Assembly: GCA_910578145.1 (NCBI GenBank)
Contig: CAJTPJ010000003.1
Span: 82,657 to 146,656 of the forward strand
Length of the DNA: 64,000 nt
Reading direction: 5' to 3'
From: an uncultured Christensenella sp.
GTDB taxonomy: Bacteria; Bacillota; Clostridia; Christensenellales; Borkfalkiaceae
The number at the start of each line of letters is the position of its first letter. Within the stretch, counting starts at the first letter, position 1. The notes below the pieces were generated by a model that did not search any database, was not told the DNA's origin, and saw only the letters and a list, made by a program, of their open reading frames with translations. Below are positions 1 through 9,185 of this stretch, one piece after another. A program made the translations under genes and the position numbers.

Positions 1-791
1 ACGCCCCAGCTGGTAGTGTAAGCCAGCTTTTGCACCCCGTCTTTATCAAGGTATTTAATATCGAAAGCCTTTGCAAAGTTTTGCCCGAGATAGTGGGTCG
101 TGCCCGCCTGCAAACTTTTGCCGTCTTTCATCATTGCTTCCATACCGAAAGTTGCTACCGCGCCCGCAAATTTTTCCTTTTCCGTTTTTCTGCCCGTTAT
201 AACGGGTATAGCCAAACAGTTTTCGGCAAATTCCTTGTAAACGGCAAGCATTTGCATAGTTTCTTCCATTGCCTCTTCTTCGGAAGAATGCGCGGTATGC
301 CCTTCCTGCCATAAAAATTCGGAAGTTCGTAAAAACGGGCGGGTCGTCTTTTCCCAACGCATTACGTTTGCCCATTGGTTTATTTTTATGGGCAAATCGC
401 GGTAAGACTGCAACCATTTAGAGTACATATTTCCGAAAATGGTTTCTGAAGTGGGGCGGATTGCAAGAGGTTCGGCAAGTTCTTCGCCGCCGGCGTGGGT
501 AACCACCGCAACTTCGGGCGCAAAACCTTCTACGTGCTCCGCCTCTTTTGTGAAATAGCTCATAGGTATAAGCAGGGGGAAATACGCGTTTTCGTGACCC
601 GTTGCTTTAAATCTTTTATCAAGTTCCGCCTGAATATTTTCCCAGATAGCGTAACCGTAGGGGCGGATAATCATAGTGCCTTTTACGGGACCGTAATCCA
701 CCAATTTGGTTTTTAAAACCACGTCGGTATACCACTGCGGAAAATCTTTTTCTATATCTGCAATTTGCTCAACAAAACTTTCTTTTGCCAT
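1..791 (-). CDS. proS: Prolyl-tRNA synthetase, N-terminal part (window edge)
   Basis: Class II aminoacyl-tRNA synthetase that charges tRNA-Pro in the cytosol. About 263 codons are visible and the C-terminal end lies left of the window. Near the start the protein reads VDYGPVKGTMIIRPYGYAIWE, the pattern of the archaeal/eukaryotic-type (ProS type 3) enzymes rather than the long bacterial type. Motif 2 follows as RWEKTTRPFLRTSEFLWQEG, with HTAH just after it. The ATG at 791 is preceded by AAGGA at a normal distance. A TATAAT lies at 825-830 on the minus strand with a poor -35. The gene is divergent from the phosphohexomutase gene. The family call is firm. Confidence 0.96.
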   Translation of the reverse strand, partial: MAKESFVEQIADIEKDFPQWYTDVVLKTKLVDYGPVKGTMIIRPYGYAIWENIQAELDKRFKATGHENAYFPLLIPMSYFTKEAEHVEGFAPEVAVVTHAGGEELAEPLAIRPTSETIFGNMYSKWLQSYRDLPIKINQWANVMRWEKTTRPFLRTSEFLWQEGHTAHSSEEEAMEETMQMLAVYKEFAENCLAIPVITGRKTEKEKFAGAVATFGMEAMMKDGKSLQAGTTHYLGQNFAKAFDIKYLDKDGVQKLAYTTSWG

Positions 792-899
792 AAAAAATCC
801 TTGTCGTCTTTATTTTACTTAGCAATTATAACACACGAAAAACCAAAAATAAAGGATTTTAACAAGGCAAAAAAATTTAAAATTAAATTTGTTAAATAC

Positions 900-928
900 T
901 TGTAATAAAAGCGTGTTTATAGTATAAT
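900..928 (+). promoter_or_regulatory. SigA-type promoter very close to a start codon
   Basis: TTGTAA (900-905), a 17-bp spacer and TATAAT (923-928). Only 8 nt separate the -10 box from the ATG at 937, so transcription should begin about 0-3 nt before the start codon. No Shine-Dalgarno sequence fits in between. Confidence 0.8.
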
Positions 929-936
929 AGTGTCGT

Positions 937-2427
937 ATGCAAGCGCAGGAACTTAGAAAACTTAAAAGCGGCACGGACGTGCGCGGAACGGCGGTGGCAA
1001 CCAAATCTAAAATTACGCTTACAGACGAAGCTATTACGGCTGTGGTAAAAGCGTTTATAAAGTGGCTTTCCTTGAAAACGGGAAAAGCCAATTTTAAAAT
1101 TGCCGTAGGCAACGACTCGCGCATTTCTGCGGAACGCGTTGTAACAGCCGCGAAAAACGCTATTTTATCGTGCGGGAGCGACGTAATATACACGGGGCTT
1201 TCTTCCACGCCCTCTATGTTCATTTTGTTGAAAAAGTCAAATTTCGGTTGCGACGCGTCAATTATGGTAACCGCTTCGCACCTGCCTTTCGACAGAAACG
1301 GGCTTAAATTTTTCACGCCAGACGGCGGGCTTGACGGCAAGGATATAGACGAGATAATTACCATTGCCGAAAAGGGGGACTTTTTATCGGGCGAGGGCGT
1401 TTACAGCGAAAGGTCGTTTATGGACGAGTACTCGCAAATTCTCGTGGAAACGGTTGAAGACGCGTGCGGCGTTCTTCCGCTTAAAAATAAAAAAATTATA
1501 GTGGACGCGGGTAACGGCGCGGGCGGGTTTTTTGCAAAAAAGGTGCTTGTCCCATTGGGCGCGGACGTGCACGGCAGTCAGTTTTTAGAGCCCGACGGCT
1601 ACTTTCCCAACCATATTCCCAACCCAGAGGACAAAACGGCGATAGAAAGCCTTGCCAACGCGGTTAAAAGGGAAAAAGCCGATTTGGGGATTATATTTGA
1701 CACCGACGTGGACAGAGCTGCTTGCGTGGACGAAAACGGCGGTGAAATTAACAGAAACGCGTTAATTGCACTGTGTTCTGCCATACTGTTAAAGGATAAA
1801 AAGGGCGTTATAGTAACCGACAGCGTTACTAGCGACGGACTTACGGAATTTATAGAAAATTTGGGCGGCACGCACCTGCGTTTCAAACGCGGCTATAAAA
1901 ACGTTATAGACAAGTGCGTAGAGCTTAACGAATCGGGGATATATTCTCCCCTCGCCATAGAAACTTCGGGGCACGCGGCGTTTAAAGAGAATTATTATTT
2001 GGACGACGGCGCGTACCTTATAACCAAAATTTTAATTTGCCTTTCAGGGCAAGCTAAAGAGGGCAAGAGCTTGACGGAGCTTATTTCATCGCTGAAAAGA
2101 CCCGTCGAGGAGGACGAAGTAAGAATTTCGTTCAACGAAAACAGCGCGGACTTTAAAAAAGAAGGCGCTTCGGTTATTGAAGATTTAAAAAAATTTGCAC
2201 AAACTGATAAGGATACGGCGTTAGCGCCCGACAATTACGAGGGAGTGCGCATTAAACTTAAAGGCGGCTGGATTCTCGTTAGAATGAGCGTCCACGACCC
2301 CGTTATGCCGATTAATTTTGAAAGCGATATTAAAGGCGGAAACAAACAAGCCGCGAAAAAACTTTTGAAAGTTTTGGAAGCATATCACTTTTTAAACGTA
2401 CAAAACCTTAAAAATTTCACTTTGTAA
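937..2427 (+). CDS. Phosphomannomutase/phosphoglucomutase family protein
   Basis: Alpha-D-phosphohexomutase of 496 aa, expected to interconvert hexose 1- and 6-phosphates in the cytosol; the preferred sugar cannot be read from sequence. The phosphoserine loop is TASHLPFDRNG with Ser114; the more usual form is TASHNP. The metal-binding loop is DTDVDR with Asp255, Asp257 and Asp259. The sugar-binding loop includes ETSGHAAF and the C-terminal phosphate-binding domain is present. It is followed after 12 nt by tkt, so the two are probably cotranscribed. The start codon lies almost at the predicted transcription start and has no ribosome binding site, suggesting leaderless translation; no ATG alternative lies close downstream. 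Confidence 0.9.
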   Translation: MQAQELRKLKSGTDVRGTAVATKSKITLTDEAITAVVKAFIKWLSLKTGKANFKIAVGNDSRISAERVVTAAKNAILSCGSDVIYTGLSSTPSMFILLKKSNFGCDASIMVTASHLPFDRNGLKFFTPDGGLDGKDIDEIITIAEKGDFLSGEGVYSERSFMDEYSQILVETVEDACGVLPLKNKKIIVDAGNGAGGFFAKKVLVPLGADVHGSQFLEPDGYFPNHIPNPEDKTAIESLANAVKREKADLGIIFDTDVDRAACVDENGGEINRNALIALCSAILLKDKKGVIVTDSVTSDGLTEFIENLGGTHLRFKRGYKNVIDKCVELNESGIYSPLAIETSGHAAFKENYYLDDGAYLITKILICLSGQAKEGKSLTELISSLKRPVEEDEVRISFNENSADFKKEGASVIEDLKKFAQTDKDTALAPDNYEGVRIKLKGGWILVRMSVHDPVMPINFESDIKGGNKQAAKKLLKVLEAYHFLNVQNLKNFTL

Positions 2428-2439
2428 GGAGAAAATCCA

Positions 2440-4434
2440 ATGTCCATAAAGTCTAAATGCGTAGACACTTTGAGAGTTATATCCGCGGAAGCTATACAAA
2501 AGGCAAAGTCGGGGCACCCCGGCATTTGTATGGGCGCCGCGCCTATAGGCTTTGAATTGTTTGCGGACTTCCTTAATTTTAGCTACAATAACCCCAAGTG
2601 GGACAATAGGGACAGGTTCGTGCTTTCGGCTGGACACGGCTCTATGCTGTTATACTCGCTTTTGCACCTTTTCGGTTACGACGTAACTAAGGAAGATTTG
2701 ATGAATTTCAGGCAGTTGGGTTCGCGCACGCCCGGTCACCCCGAGTACGGCAAAACCGACGGCGTGGAAACTTCCACCGGTCCTCTTGGTCAGGGCATTG
2801 GCAACGCGGTGGGCTTTGCGCTTGCGGAAGCACACCTTGCCGCAATATTCAACAGACCAGAATACAACGTTGTAGACCACTACACTTACGCGCTTTGCGG
2901 CGAGGGCTGTCTTGAAGAGGGCATCGGTTACGAAGCCTGCTCGTTTGCCGGCACGCAAAAGCTGGGCAAGCTGATTTTGTTGTACGACAAAAACAATATC
3001 ACCATAGAAGGCGACATAAACACCAACTTTAACGAAGATATGGTGGCGCGTTTCAACGCGCAAGGCTGGCAGGTTATCCGCGTGCCCGACGCAACCGATT
3101 TGGTGGTTTTAAAGCTGGCTATAGAAAAGGCAAAAAGCGATTTAACCCGCCCTTCGCTTATAATCTGCAATACGCATATTGGTCACGGTTCGCCTCTTGC
3201 GGATACGGCTAAATGCCACGGCGCGCCGCTTGGCGAGGAAAACCTTGCGGAAGTTAAAAGAAATTTCGGCTGGGCGGAAGAGCCTTTTGAAACGCCAGCG
3301 GACGTTAAAAAGTACTGTGCGGATTTGGCTGAAAAGAAACTTGAAGCCGAAAGAAGCTGGAACGAGCTGTTTGCCGCGTATGAAAAGGCATATCCCGAGC
3401 TTGCCGAAACTTACAAAAAATATATGGCGGGTTACGAGCTTGACTATACCGAGCTGTTAAACCGTTTCGACTTTTCGTCGCCCGAAGCCACCCGCGCTTC
3501 CAGCGGCAAAATATTAAACGAGCTTGCAAAATCAGTGCCCAACCTTTTATCGGGTTCGGCAGACCTTGCGCCCTCTACCCTTACCGAAATTAAATGCTCG
3601 GATTACTTCGCACCCGACAACAGAACGGGCAGAAATATCCGCTTTGGAATCCGCGAACACGCTATGGCGGCAATTTGCAACGGCATACAGCTTCACGGCG
3701 GACTTAAAATACTTTGCTCTACCTTCTTCGCATTTTCAGATTATATGAAGGGCGGCATAAGGCTTAGCGCGCTTTTAAACGTGCCCGTTATTTACGTTAT
3801 GACGCACGATTCTATAGGCGTAGGCGAGGACGGACCTACCCACCAGCCTATGGAGCAACTTATATCGTTGCGCGCTATACCCGATATTAAGGTTTTCCGC
3901 CCCTGCGACGGAAAGGAAACGGTTGCGGCGTATATTTTCGCGTTTACGCAACAGTCCCCCACCGTTTTAGTGCTTTCAAGGCAAAACCTTAACCAAAACA
4001 AAGGCTCGGGTATTAACGCGCTTACGGGCGGTTATATAATTGACGACTGCGAGGGTACGCCCGACGTTATTTTAATTGGTACGGGTTCGGAAATCGACCT
4101 TTGCACGGGCGCAAAGGAAATTCTTAGCGGCGAGGGAATTAAAACCCGCGTGGTTTCTATGCCCTGCATAGAAGAATTTGAAAGACAAACTCCGCAGTAC
4201 CAGGAGTTCGTATTGCCTAAATCCTGCAAAGCGCGCGTATGCGTGGAGGCGGGTTCGCACTACGCTTGGTATAAATACTGCCGCGACTACGGCGAAATTA
4301 TCGCAATGAAGTCGTTTGGGCTTTCCGCGCCTGCAAACGTAGTGTTCAAGCACTTCGGCTTTACCAAAGAAAACGTTGTTGAAAAAGCGAAGTTGTCGTT
4401 GGAAAACGTAAAAGCCGCTGAAGAACAGAAATAA
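2440..4434 (+). CDS. tkt: Transketolase
   Basis: Full-length (664 aa) thiamine-diphosphate-dependent transketolase of the non-oxidative pentose phosphate pathway, moving two-carbon ketol units between sugar phosphates. Visible elements are the N-terminal KAKSGHPG motif, the TPP/Mg-binding stretch beginning GEGCLEEG and continuing to YDKNNITIEGD, the FGIREHAMA motif with the catalytic Glu of the Pyr domain, and HDSIGVGEDGPTHQPMEQL. AAGGAG at 2427-2432 sets the start. It is the second gene of a pair with the phosphohexomutase. Transcription ends at a strong shared hairpin at 4476-4507. Domain order and length match the single-chain family and nothing looks abnormal. Confidence 0.97.
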   Translation: MSIKSKCVDTLRVISAEAIQKAKSGHPGICMGAAPIGFELFADFLNFSYNNPKWDNRDRFVLSAGHGSMLLYSLLHLFGYDVTKEDLMNFRQLGSRTPGHPEYGKTDGVETSTGPLGQGIGNAVGFALAEAHLAAIFNRPEYNVVDHYTYALCGEGCLEEGIGYEACSFAGTQKLGKLILLYDKNNITIEGDINTNFNEDMVARFNAQGWQVIRVPDATDLVVLKLAIEKAKSDLTRPSLIICNTHIGHGSPLADTAKCHGAPLGEENLAEVKRNFGWAEEPFETPADVKKYCADLAEKKLEAERSWNELFAAYEKAYPELAETYKKYMAGYELDYTELLNRFDFSSPEATRASSGKILNELAKSVPNLLSGSADLAPSTLTEIKCSDYFAPDNRTGRNIRFGIREHAMAAICNGIQLHGGLKILCSTFFAFSDYMKGGIRLSALLNVPVIYVMTHDSIGVGEDGPTHQPMEQLISLRAIPDIKVFRPCDGKETVAAYIFAFTQQSPTVLVLSRQNLNQNKGSGINALTGGYIIDDCEGTPDVILIGTGSEIDLCTGAKEILSGEGIKTRVVSMPCIEEFERQTPQYQEFVLPKSCKARVCVEAGSHYAWYKYCRDYGEIIAMKSFGLSAPANVVFKHFGFTKENVVEKAKLSLENVKAAEEQK

Positions 4435-4475
4435 AAACTTGTGCCGTAAATAGCATTACGATATTAAAGAATAAA

Positions 4476-4507
4476 AACAGCCTCCCCGACTCGTTGGGGA
4501 GGCTGTT
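4476..4507. terminator. Bidirectional hairpin terminator between convergent genes
   Basis: A perfect 12-bp stem, AACAGCCTCCCC with GGGGAGGCTGTT, and an 8-nt loop. The minus-strand transcript continues directly into TTTTTAT, a good U-tract; on the plus strand the tail is ACTTTATT. It serves tkt and the activase-like pair. A small AT-rich dyad (GTTACTTT/AAAGTAAC) abuts it at 4505-4523. Confidence 0.85.
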
Positions 4508-4549
4508 ACTTTATTAAAGTAACGCTTAGCTATAAAACAGAGTTTAAAC

Positions 4550-5797
4550 TTATAAATTTTCCCTTGCGGTGGCAAGCATAAGTTTAATGCGGTTTTCCTG
4601 ATTAACTTTGGTTGCCGAAGGGTCGTAATCAACAGCCACCACGTTTTCATCGGGATATAAGTTTTTAAGGGTGCGGATTGCGCCCTTTCCCGCGATATGG
4701 TTGGGCAGACAGCCAAAAGGCTGGGCGCAAACTATATTGGGTACTCCCGTTTCGGCAAGCGCCGCCATTTCTGCGGGAATAAGCCAGCCTTCGCCCATTT
4801 TAACACCCTGATTTAACACCTTGTCCGCACACGCGCGCAAATGCTCGAAATCGTGCACGGGCATAAACGCGCCGTTTTCCGCAAAAACTTTAATTATTTT
4901 CTTTTGCATACGGTGCATATAGTTATACACTATTTTATATAAAAACGCAGTGGTTTTGTTGTGCCCGTAATACTCGTAGTCGTTTACTACGTTTATAATG
5001 CAGTATAAAACGAAATCTATTAGCGCGGGAACTACGGGTTCGCAGTTTTCCGAAAGCAAAAATTTTTCAAGATTGTTGTTACCAAGCCCCGAATATTTAA
5101 CGTAAATTTCGCCGACTATGCCAACTTTAACTTTCTTTTCCGCGTTACGCTCAACAGCGGCAAAAATTTCTATAATGCTTTTGGTTATTTTTTCATACTT
5201 GCGGTAACCGCCGCGGGCAAACTTGTCCACCACTAAGTTTACCGCCTTTTCACGCGCCTCGTCCGCCGCACCCGCGCAAACTTCGTAAGGTTTCGTTTGG
5301 TTGTAACACCACATAACGGCGTCGCCGTAAAAAATAGAATATAAAAGTTTTAAAAACAATGAGAGCGACATATCAAACGCGCTGTCCTTTTCCAGCCCGG
5401 AAAAGTTTAAAGAAACTACGGGCACTTTGGGAAATTCGCCCTTGACTGCCTTTCTTACAAGCGACATATAGTTGGAGGCACGGCAACCCCCGCCCGTCTG
5501 CGTTATCATAAGCGCGGTGCGCTCCAAATCGTACTTTCCGCTTTTAAGCGCGTCAACGTATTGCCCAACCACGCAAAGACAGGGATAACAAGTATCGTTA
5601 TGAACGTGCTTTAACCCCTCGTCGATAACGGCGCGGCTGTCGTTTTTTAAAATTTCCACGTCGTAACCTTCAAGGCGCAAAATGCGTTCTATTATAAGGA
5701 AATGCCACGGCAACATATCGGGGATTAATATTTTGTGCGTGGATTTCATAGACTTGTCCCACTTGGGATATTCGGTTGTATAATCTTTCACACTCAT
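4550..5797 (-). CDS. Acyl-CoA dehydratase activase-related protein, C-terminal part
   Basis: 415-aa protein resembling the last segment of the very long clostridial proteins that fuse 2-hydroxyacyl-CoA dehydratase activase domains to DUF2229-type and Cys-rich segments. Conserved-looking stretches are NDTCYPCLCVVGQ, ITQTGGGCRASNY and the C-terminal GVPNIVCAQPFGCLPNHI. The clustered cysteines suggest an iron-sulfur or redox role. The start ATG overlaps the stop of the upstream gene as ATGA, implying translational coupling. Together the two proteins total about 1,390 residues, close to what I recall for the single-chain version. The true substrate is unknown and no dehydratase subunits are in the window. 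Confidence 0.8.
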   Translation of the reverse strand: MSVKDYTTEYPKWDKSMKSTHKILIPDMLPWHFLIIERILRLEGYDVEILKNDSRAVIDEGLKHVHNDTCYPCLCVVGQYVDALKSGKYDLERTALMITQTGGGCRASNYMSLVRKAVKGEFPKVPVVSLNFSGLEKDSAFDMSLSLFLKLLYSIFYGDAVMWCYNQTKPYEVCAGAADEAREKAVNLVVDKFARGGYRKYEKITKSIIEIFAAVERNAEKKVKVGIVGEIYVKYSGLGNNNLEKFLLSENCEPVVPALIDFVLYCIINVVNDYEYYGHNKTTAFLYKIVYNYMHRMQKKIIKVFAENGAFMPVHDFEHLRACADKVLNQGVKMGEGWLIPAEMAALAETGVPNIVCAQPFGCLPNHIAGKGAIRTLKNLYPDENVVAVDYDPSATKVNQENRIKLMLATARENL

Positions 5798-8724
5798 TTT
5801 TTAGCCGCCTCTTCGATAGCCGCAAGCATACTTCTCAAACGTATTTTCACAACACCGAGATTATTTATTTCGTCTATCTTTATCTGTGTGTAAAGTTTGC
5901 CGTTTCTCTCTAAAATGGCGCGAACTTCGTCGGTCGTAATAGCGTCCAGCCCGCACCCGAACGAAACTAACTGTACGAGATTTACGTTTTTGCGCTTTGA
6001 AACGAAATCCGCCGCACGGTACAGCCGCGCGTGGTACGTCCATTGGTTTAAAACGTCTACTTTTACCGCCTCGCCCTTTTCAAACACGCTGTCCTCTGAA
6101 AGCACGGCAAGATTAAGCGAAGTTAAAAGTTTATTTATGCCGTGGTTTATTTCCCCGTCAAGGTGATAGGGTCTGCCCGCAAGCACTATAACTTGCTTGC
6201 CTTCAAGTTCTGCTTTCCACAAAATTTCGTCGGCTTTGGCTTTAACGTCTTTCTGATATAGTTCAAGGCGCGCAAACCCTTCGTCAAGAGCTTTAACCAC
6301 TTCGCGCTTGCCTATTTTAAAGCGTGAAAGCGCTGCGGTAAGTTTTTTTACCGTAGATTTTTTCGCGTTTAAATCGATATACGGCATTATAAATTTGTCG
6401 TCGGTCAAACGCTCGTTATTAGCTTTTAAAAGTTCGGGATAATACGCCACCACGGGGCAGTTATAGTGATTTACCGAACAATGCTCGTCTATATTATAGC
6501 TTTCGCAGGGCATAAATATAAAGTCCACACCCTTATCAAGCAGGCTTTCGATATGACCGTGCATAAGTTTTGCGGGATAACAAGCCGTATCGCTTGCAAC
6601 GGTATGCTGACCTTTAAAATACAGCTCGCGCGAGGATTTTTCGGAAAGTTCAACCTTAAACCCAAGCGTTTCAAAAAATCCTGCCCACAGCGGAAGCTGC
6701 TCGTACATACCAAGCTGCATAGGCAACCCAACCGTGCCGCGGATATGCGCGGTATTCGCGCCCGCGCCGTGCACGCATTCTACAAGCCGCCTTTGTTTAT
6801 AATCGTAAATATCGTAATCCGCAGAAACGGGTTTAAGCCCCGCGCCGCGTTCGCACTTGTTGCCTGAAATAAACTTTCTGCCGTCGCTGAAACGGATAGA
6901 GTTTATATTACATTTTGAAGTACAGCCGCGACACAGCCCGGACTGCGAAGCGTAAGAAAAGTTTTCCAAATCCGCCGCGTCCGCCGTAGTGCTTTCGCCG
7001 CTGATATTTTCTTTTGCGTAAAGCGCCGCGCCGAAAGCGCCCATTAAGCCGGCAATACCGGGGCGGATAACCTGTTTCCCCGTTTCCATTTCAAACGAAC
7101 GAAGCACTGCGTCGTTTAAAAACGTGCCGCCTTGAACTACTATATTGTCGCCAAGCTCGTCTGCGCTGCCCGCCCTAATTACTTTATAAATTGCGTTTTT
7201 GACTATGGACGAGGACAAGCCTGCCGATATGTCGTCCACGCTTGCGCCCTCTTTCTGCGCCTGTTTTACCGCGCTGTTCATAAACACGGTACAGCGCGAA
7301 CCGAGCTCTACGGGCTTTTCGGCGTACAGCCCTTTTTCGGAAAATTTATTTATTTCCATACCCATTGCCTTTGCAAAGGTTTGGATAAACGAGCCGCAAC
7401 CCGACGAGCACGCTTCGTTAAGCATTATACTGTCTATCGTGCCGTTTTTAATTTTAAAGCACTTTATATCTTGCCCGCCGATGTCTATTATAAAGTCCAC
7501 CTTGGGGTTAAAATGCAGCGCGGCTTTAAAATGCGCAACCGTTTCTACTATGCCGAAATCGCACTTTATCGCGCTTTTTATCAAATCCTCGCCGTAGCCC
7601 GTAACGGCGCTTCCCTTTATCTTTATCCTGCCGCCGCCCAGCGCGTACAATTCTTTCAACTTTGAAACCACTATATCCAGCGGTTGCCCGTTGTTAGGCT
7701 GATAGTGCGACCACAAAATATCGCAGTCGGGCGTTATAAGCATAAGTTTGGTGGTTGTGGAACCGCTGTCTATACCAAGATAACAGTCGCCCGAATACGT
7801 GACGATATCGCGGAATTTAAGGTCGGTTGCGCGGTGTCTTTTTACAAACTCAGCGTACTCTTCCTTGCTTTCAAAAAGGCGTTTGCCCGTAACTATTTCG
7901 TTGCTTTCCTTAACGCTTTCAAGTTTGCGTATTACGTCGTTTATACTCTCCGCTTGCACGGCTACTGAATGATAAGCCGCGCCTATCGCCATAAAGCAGG
8001 GGGCGTTATCGGGAAAAACCGCGTTATCTTCGGTTAAATTCAAGGTTGTTACAAAGGCTTTTCTAAGCGCTTTTAAAAAGTATAAAGGTCCGCCCAAAAA
8101 CAACACTTTACCTTTAATTCTACGCCCCTGCGCAAGCCCGGAAACAGTTTGGTCAACTACCGCCTGAAAAATTGAAGCTGCGATATCCGATTTTTTTGCG
8201 CCCTGGTTTAAAAGGGGCTGAACGTCTGATTTTGCAAACACGCCGCAACGCGAGGCGATGGGATAAGTTTTGTCTGCGGAAAGCGCAATTTCGTCCATTT
8301 CCTCAACGGAAACGTTTAAAAGCGTTGCCATTTGGTCGATAAACGCGCCCGTACCGCCCGCGCACGAACCGTTCATACGCTGTTCCGTGCCGCCCGTTAC
8401 GAAAATTATTTTCGCGTCCTCGCCGCCGAGTTCTATAGCAACGTCAGTTGACGGATATAACTTGCGTATAGCAATAAACGCAGCCTGCACTTCCTGAACG
8501 AAATTAATGCCGCTGCGCTGCGAAAGCCCCAGACCGGCGCTACCCGTTATGGAAACGCTGTATTCGCCGCCGAACTTATTTTTAATAACGTAAAGTTCGG
8601 CAAGGACGGTTTCCTTAACCTTTGCAAAGTGCCTGACGTAGGACGAATATATCAAGTTGTTGTTTTCGTCGATTACAGCCGCTTTTACGGTTGTTGAACC
8701 GACGTCTATTCCCAAAAGTTTCAC
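5794..8724 (-). CDS. Acyl-CoA dehydratase activase-like protein with two BadF/BadG ATPase domains
   Basis: 976 aa. Two copies of the ASKHA-type ATPase of 2-hydroxyglutaryl-CoA dehydratase activators are present: the first opens with LLGIDVGSTTVKAAVID and contains NGSCAGGTGAFIDQMA; the second opens with YLGIDSGSTTTKLM and contains NEACSSGCGSFIQTFA. The Cys of each such loop binds the activator [4Fe-4S] cluster in characterised family members. A Cys-rich segment (CRGCTSKCNI) and a DUF2229-like domain follow. Known activators use ATP hydrolysis to push an electron into a dehydratase; the partner of this long version is unknown. It starts with GTG at 8724 after GGAAG and is the first gene of a two-gene operon. 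Confidence 0.85.
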   Translation of the reverse strand: MKLLGIDVGSTTVKAAVIDENNNLIYSSYVRHFAKVKETVLAELYVIKNKFGGEYSVSITGSAGLGLSQRSGINFVQEVQAAFIAIRKLYPSTDVAIELGGEDAKIIFVTGGTEQRMNGSCAGGTGAFIDQMATLLNVSVEEMDEIALSADKTYPIASRCGVFAKSDVQPLLNQGAKKSDIAASIFQAVVDQTVSGLAQGRRIKGKVLFLGGPLYFLKALRKAFVTTLNLTEDNAVFPDNAPCFMAIGAAYHSVAVQAESINDVIRKLESVKESNEIVTGKRLFESKEEYAEFVKRHRATDLKFRDIVTYSGDCYLGIDSGSTTTKLMLITPDCDILWSHYQPNNGQPLDIVVSKLKELYALGGGRIKIKGSAVTGYGEDLIKSAIKCDFGIVETVAHFKAALHFNPKVDFIIDIGGQDIKCFKIKNGTIDSIMLNEACSSGCGSFIQTFAKAMGMEINKFSEKGLYAEKPVELGSRCTVFMNSAVKQAQKEGASVDDISAGLSSSIVKNAIYKVIRAGSADELGDNIVVQGGTFLNDAVLRSFEMETGKQVIRPGIAGLMGAFGAALYAKENISGESTTADAADLENFSYASQSGLCRGCTSKCNINSIRFSDGRKFISGNKCERGAGLKPVSADYDIYDYKQRRLVECVHGAGANTAHIRGTVGLPMQLGMYEQLPLWAGFFETLGFKVELSEKSSRELYFKGQHTVASDTACYPAKLMHGHIESLLDKGVDFIFMPCESYNIDEHCSVNHYNCPVVAYYPELLKANNERLTDDKFIMPYIDLNAKKSTVKKLTAALSRFKIGKREVVKALDEGFARLELYQKDVKAKADEILWKAELEGKQVIVLAGRPYHLDGEINHGINKLLTSLNLAVLSEDSVFEKGEAVKVDVLNQWTYHARLYRAADFVSKRKNVNLVQLVSFGCGLDAITTDEVRAILERNGKLYTQIKIDEINNLGVVKIRLRSMLAAIEEAAKK

Positions 8725-8755
8725 TTTTTTCTTCCGAAAGTTTATTTACAAAAAA

Positions 8756-8785
8756 ATTATATCACATTAATATATAATTTTTCAA
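8756..8785 (-). promoter_or_regulatory. SigA-type promoter of the activase-like operon
   Basis: On the minus strand TTGAAA (8785-8780), an 18-bp AT-rich spacer and TATAAT (8761-8756). The predicted start is about 30 nt upstream of the GTG at 8724. Confidence 0.65.
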
Positions 8786-8825
8786 ATTATAAAGCATACA
8801 TTTTTTGTTAAAAAATTATGAAATT

Positions 8826-9077
8826 TTAGTGGTAATTGCTATATTTTTCCTTAGTAGCCATACCTCCGCGGATATGCCGCTCGGACAAATTTTTATCAAG
8901 CACACCGCGCACTTTTTCAAAAAGTTCTTTATCCGCAGTTTTCAACCGCTCCGTTACGTCCTTATGTACGGTAGATTTGCTAATGGAAAAGTGCACGGCG
9001 GCGGCGCGGACTGTACAGCCTTCCGCCACGATGTACTCGCCCTCTTTTATAACTCTTTCCTCAATATAATCAAACAT
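8826..9077 (-). CDS. spoIIID: Sporulation transcription factor SpoIIID
   Basis: 83-aa DNA-binding protein that, in Bacillus, tunes mother-cell gene expression between the sigma-E and sigma-K stages. The sequence keeps the diagnostic features: FDYIEERVIKEGEYIV at the N-terminus, the helix-turn-helix with SISKSTVHKDVTERL, and the basic SERHIRGGMATKEKY near the end. A longer reading frame runs upstream to 9116, but AAGGGAG sits correctly before the ATG at 9077, so that start is preferred. It follows the GH3 operon and is separated from it by a terminator. A possible TCGACA-16-TATAGT promoter precedes it. Its presence supports a spore-forming ancestry. Confidence 0.93.
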   Translation of the reverse strand: MFDYIEERVIKEGEYIVAEGCTVRAAAVHFSISKSTVHKDVTERLKTADKELFEKVRGVLDKNLSERHIRGGMATKEKYSNYH

Positions 9078-9133
9078 AATATTCTCCCTTAAATTCATTA
9101 CTATAAATTTATTCAAAATTATGTCGATATATG

Positions 9134-9171
9134 ACGAAAAAACGGAGCCCGCATTTCGCAGACCCCGTTTT
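9134..9171 (-). terminator. Terminator of the GH3 operon
   Basis: On the minus strand AAAACGG, an inner stem GTCTGC/GCGGGC with a GAAAT loop, then CCGTTTTTT. It lies just beyond the stop codon at 9186 and before spoIIID. Confidence 0.75.
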
Positions 9172-9185
9172 ACGGAGGAAGAAAA

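Noticed and set aside
7132..7665. 177-codon plus-strand open frame
   Set aside because: Antisense to the activase-like gene whose two ATPase domains are clearly coding.
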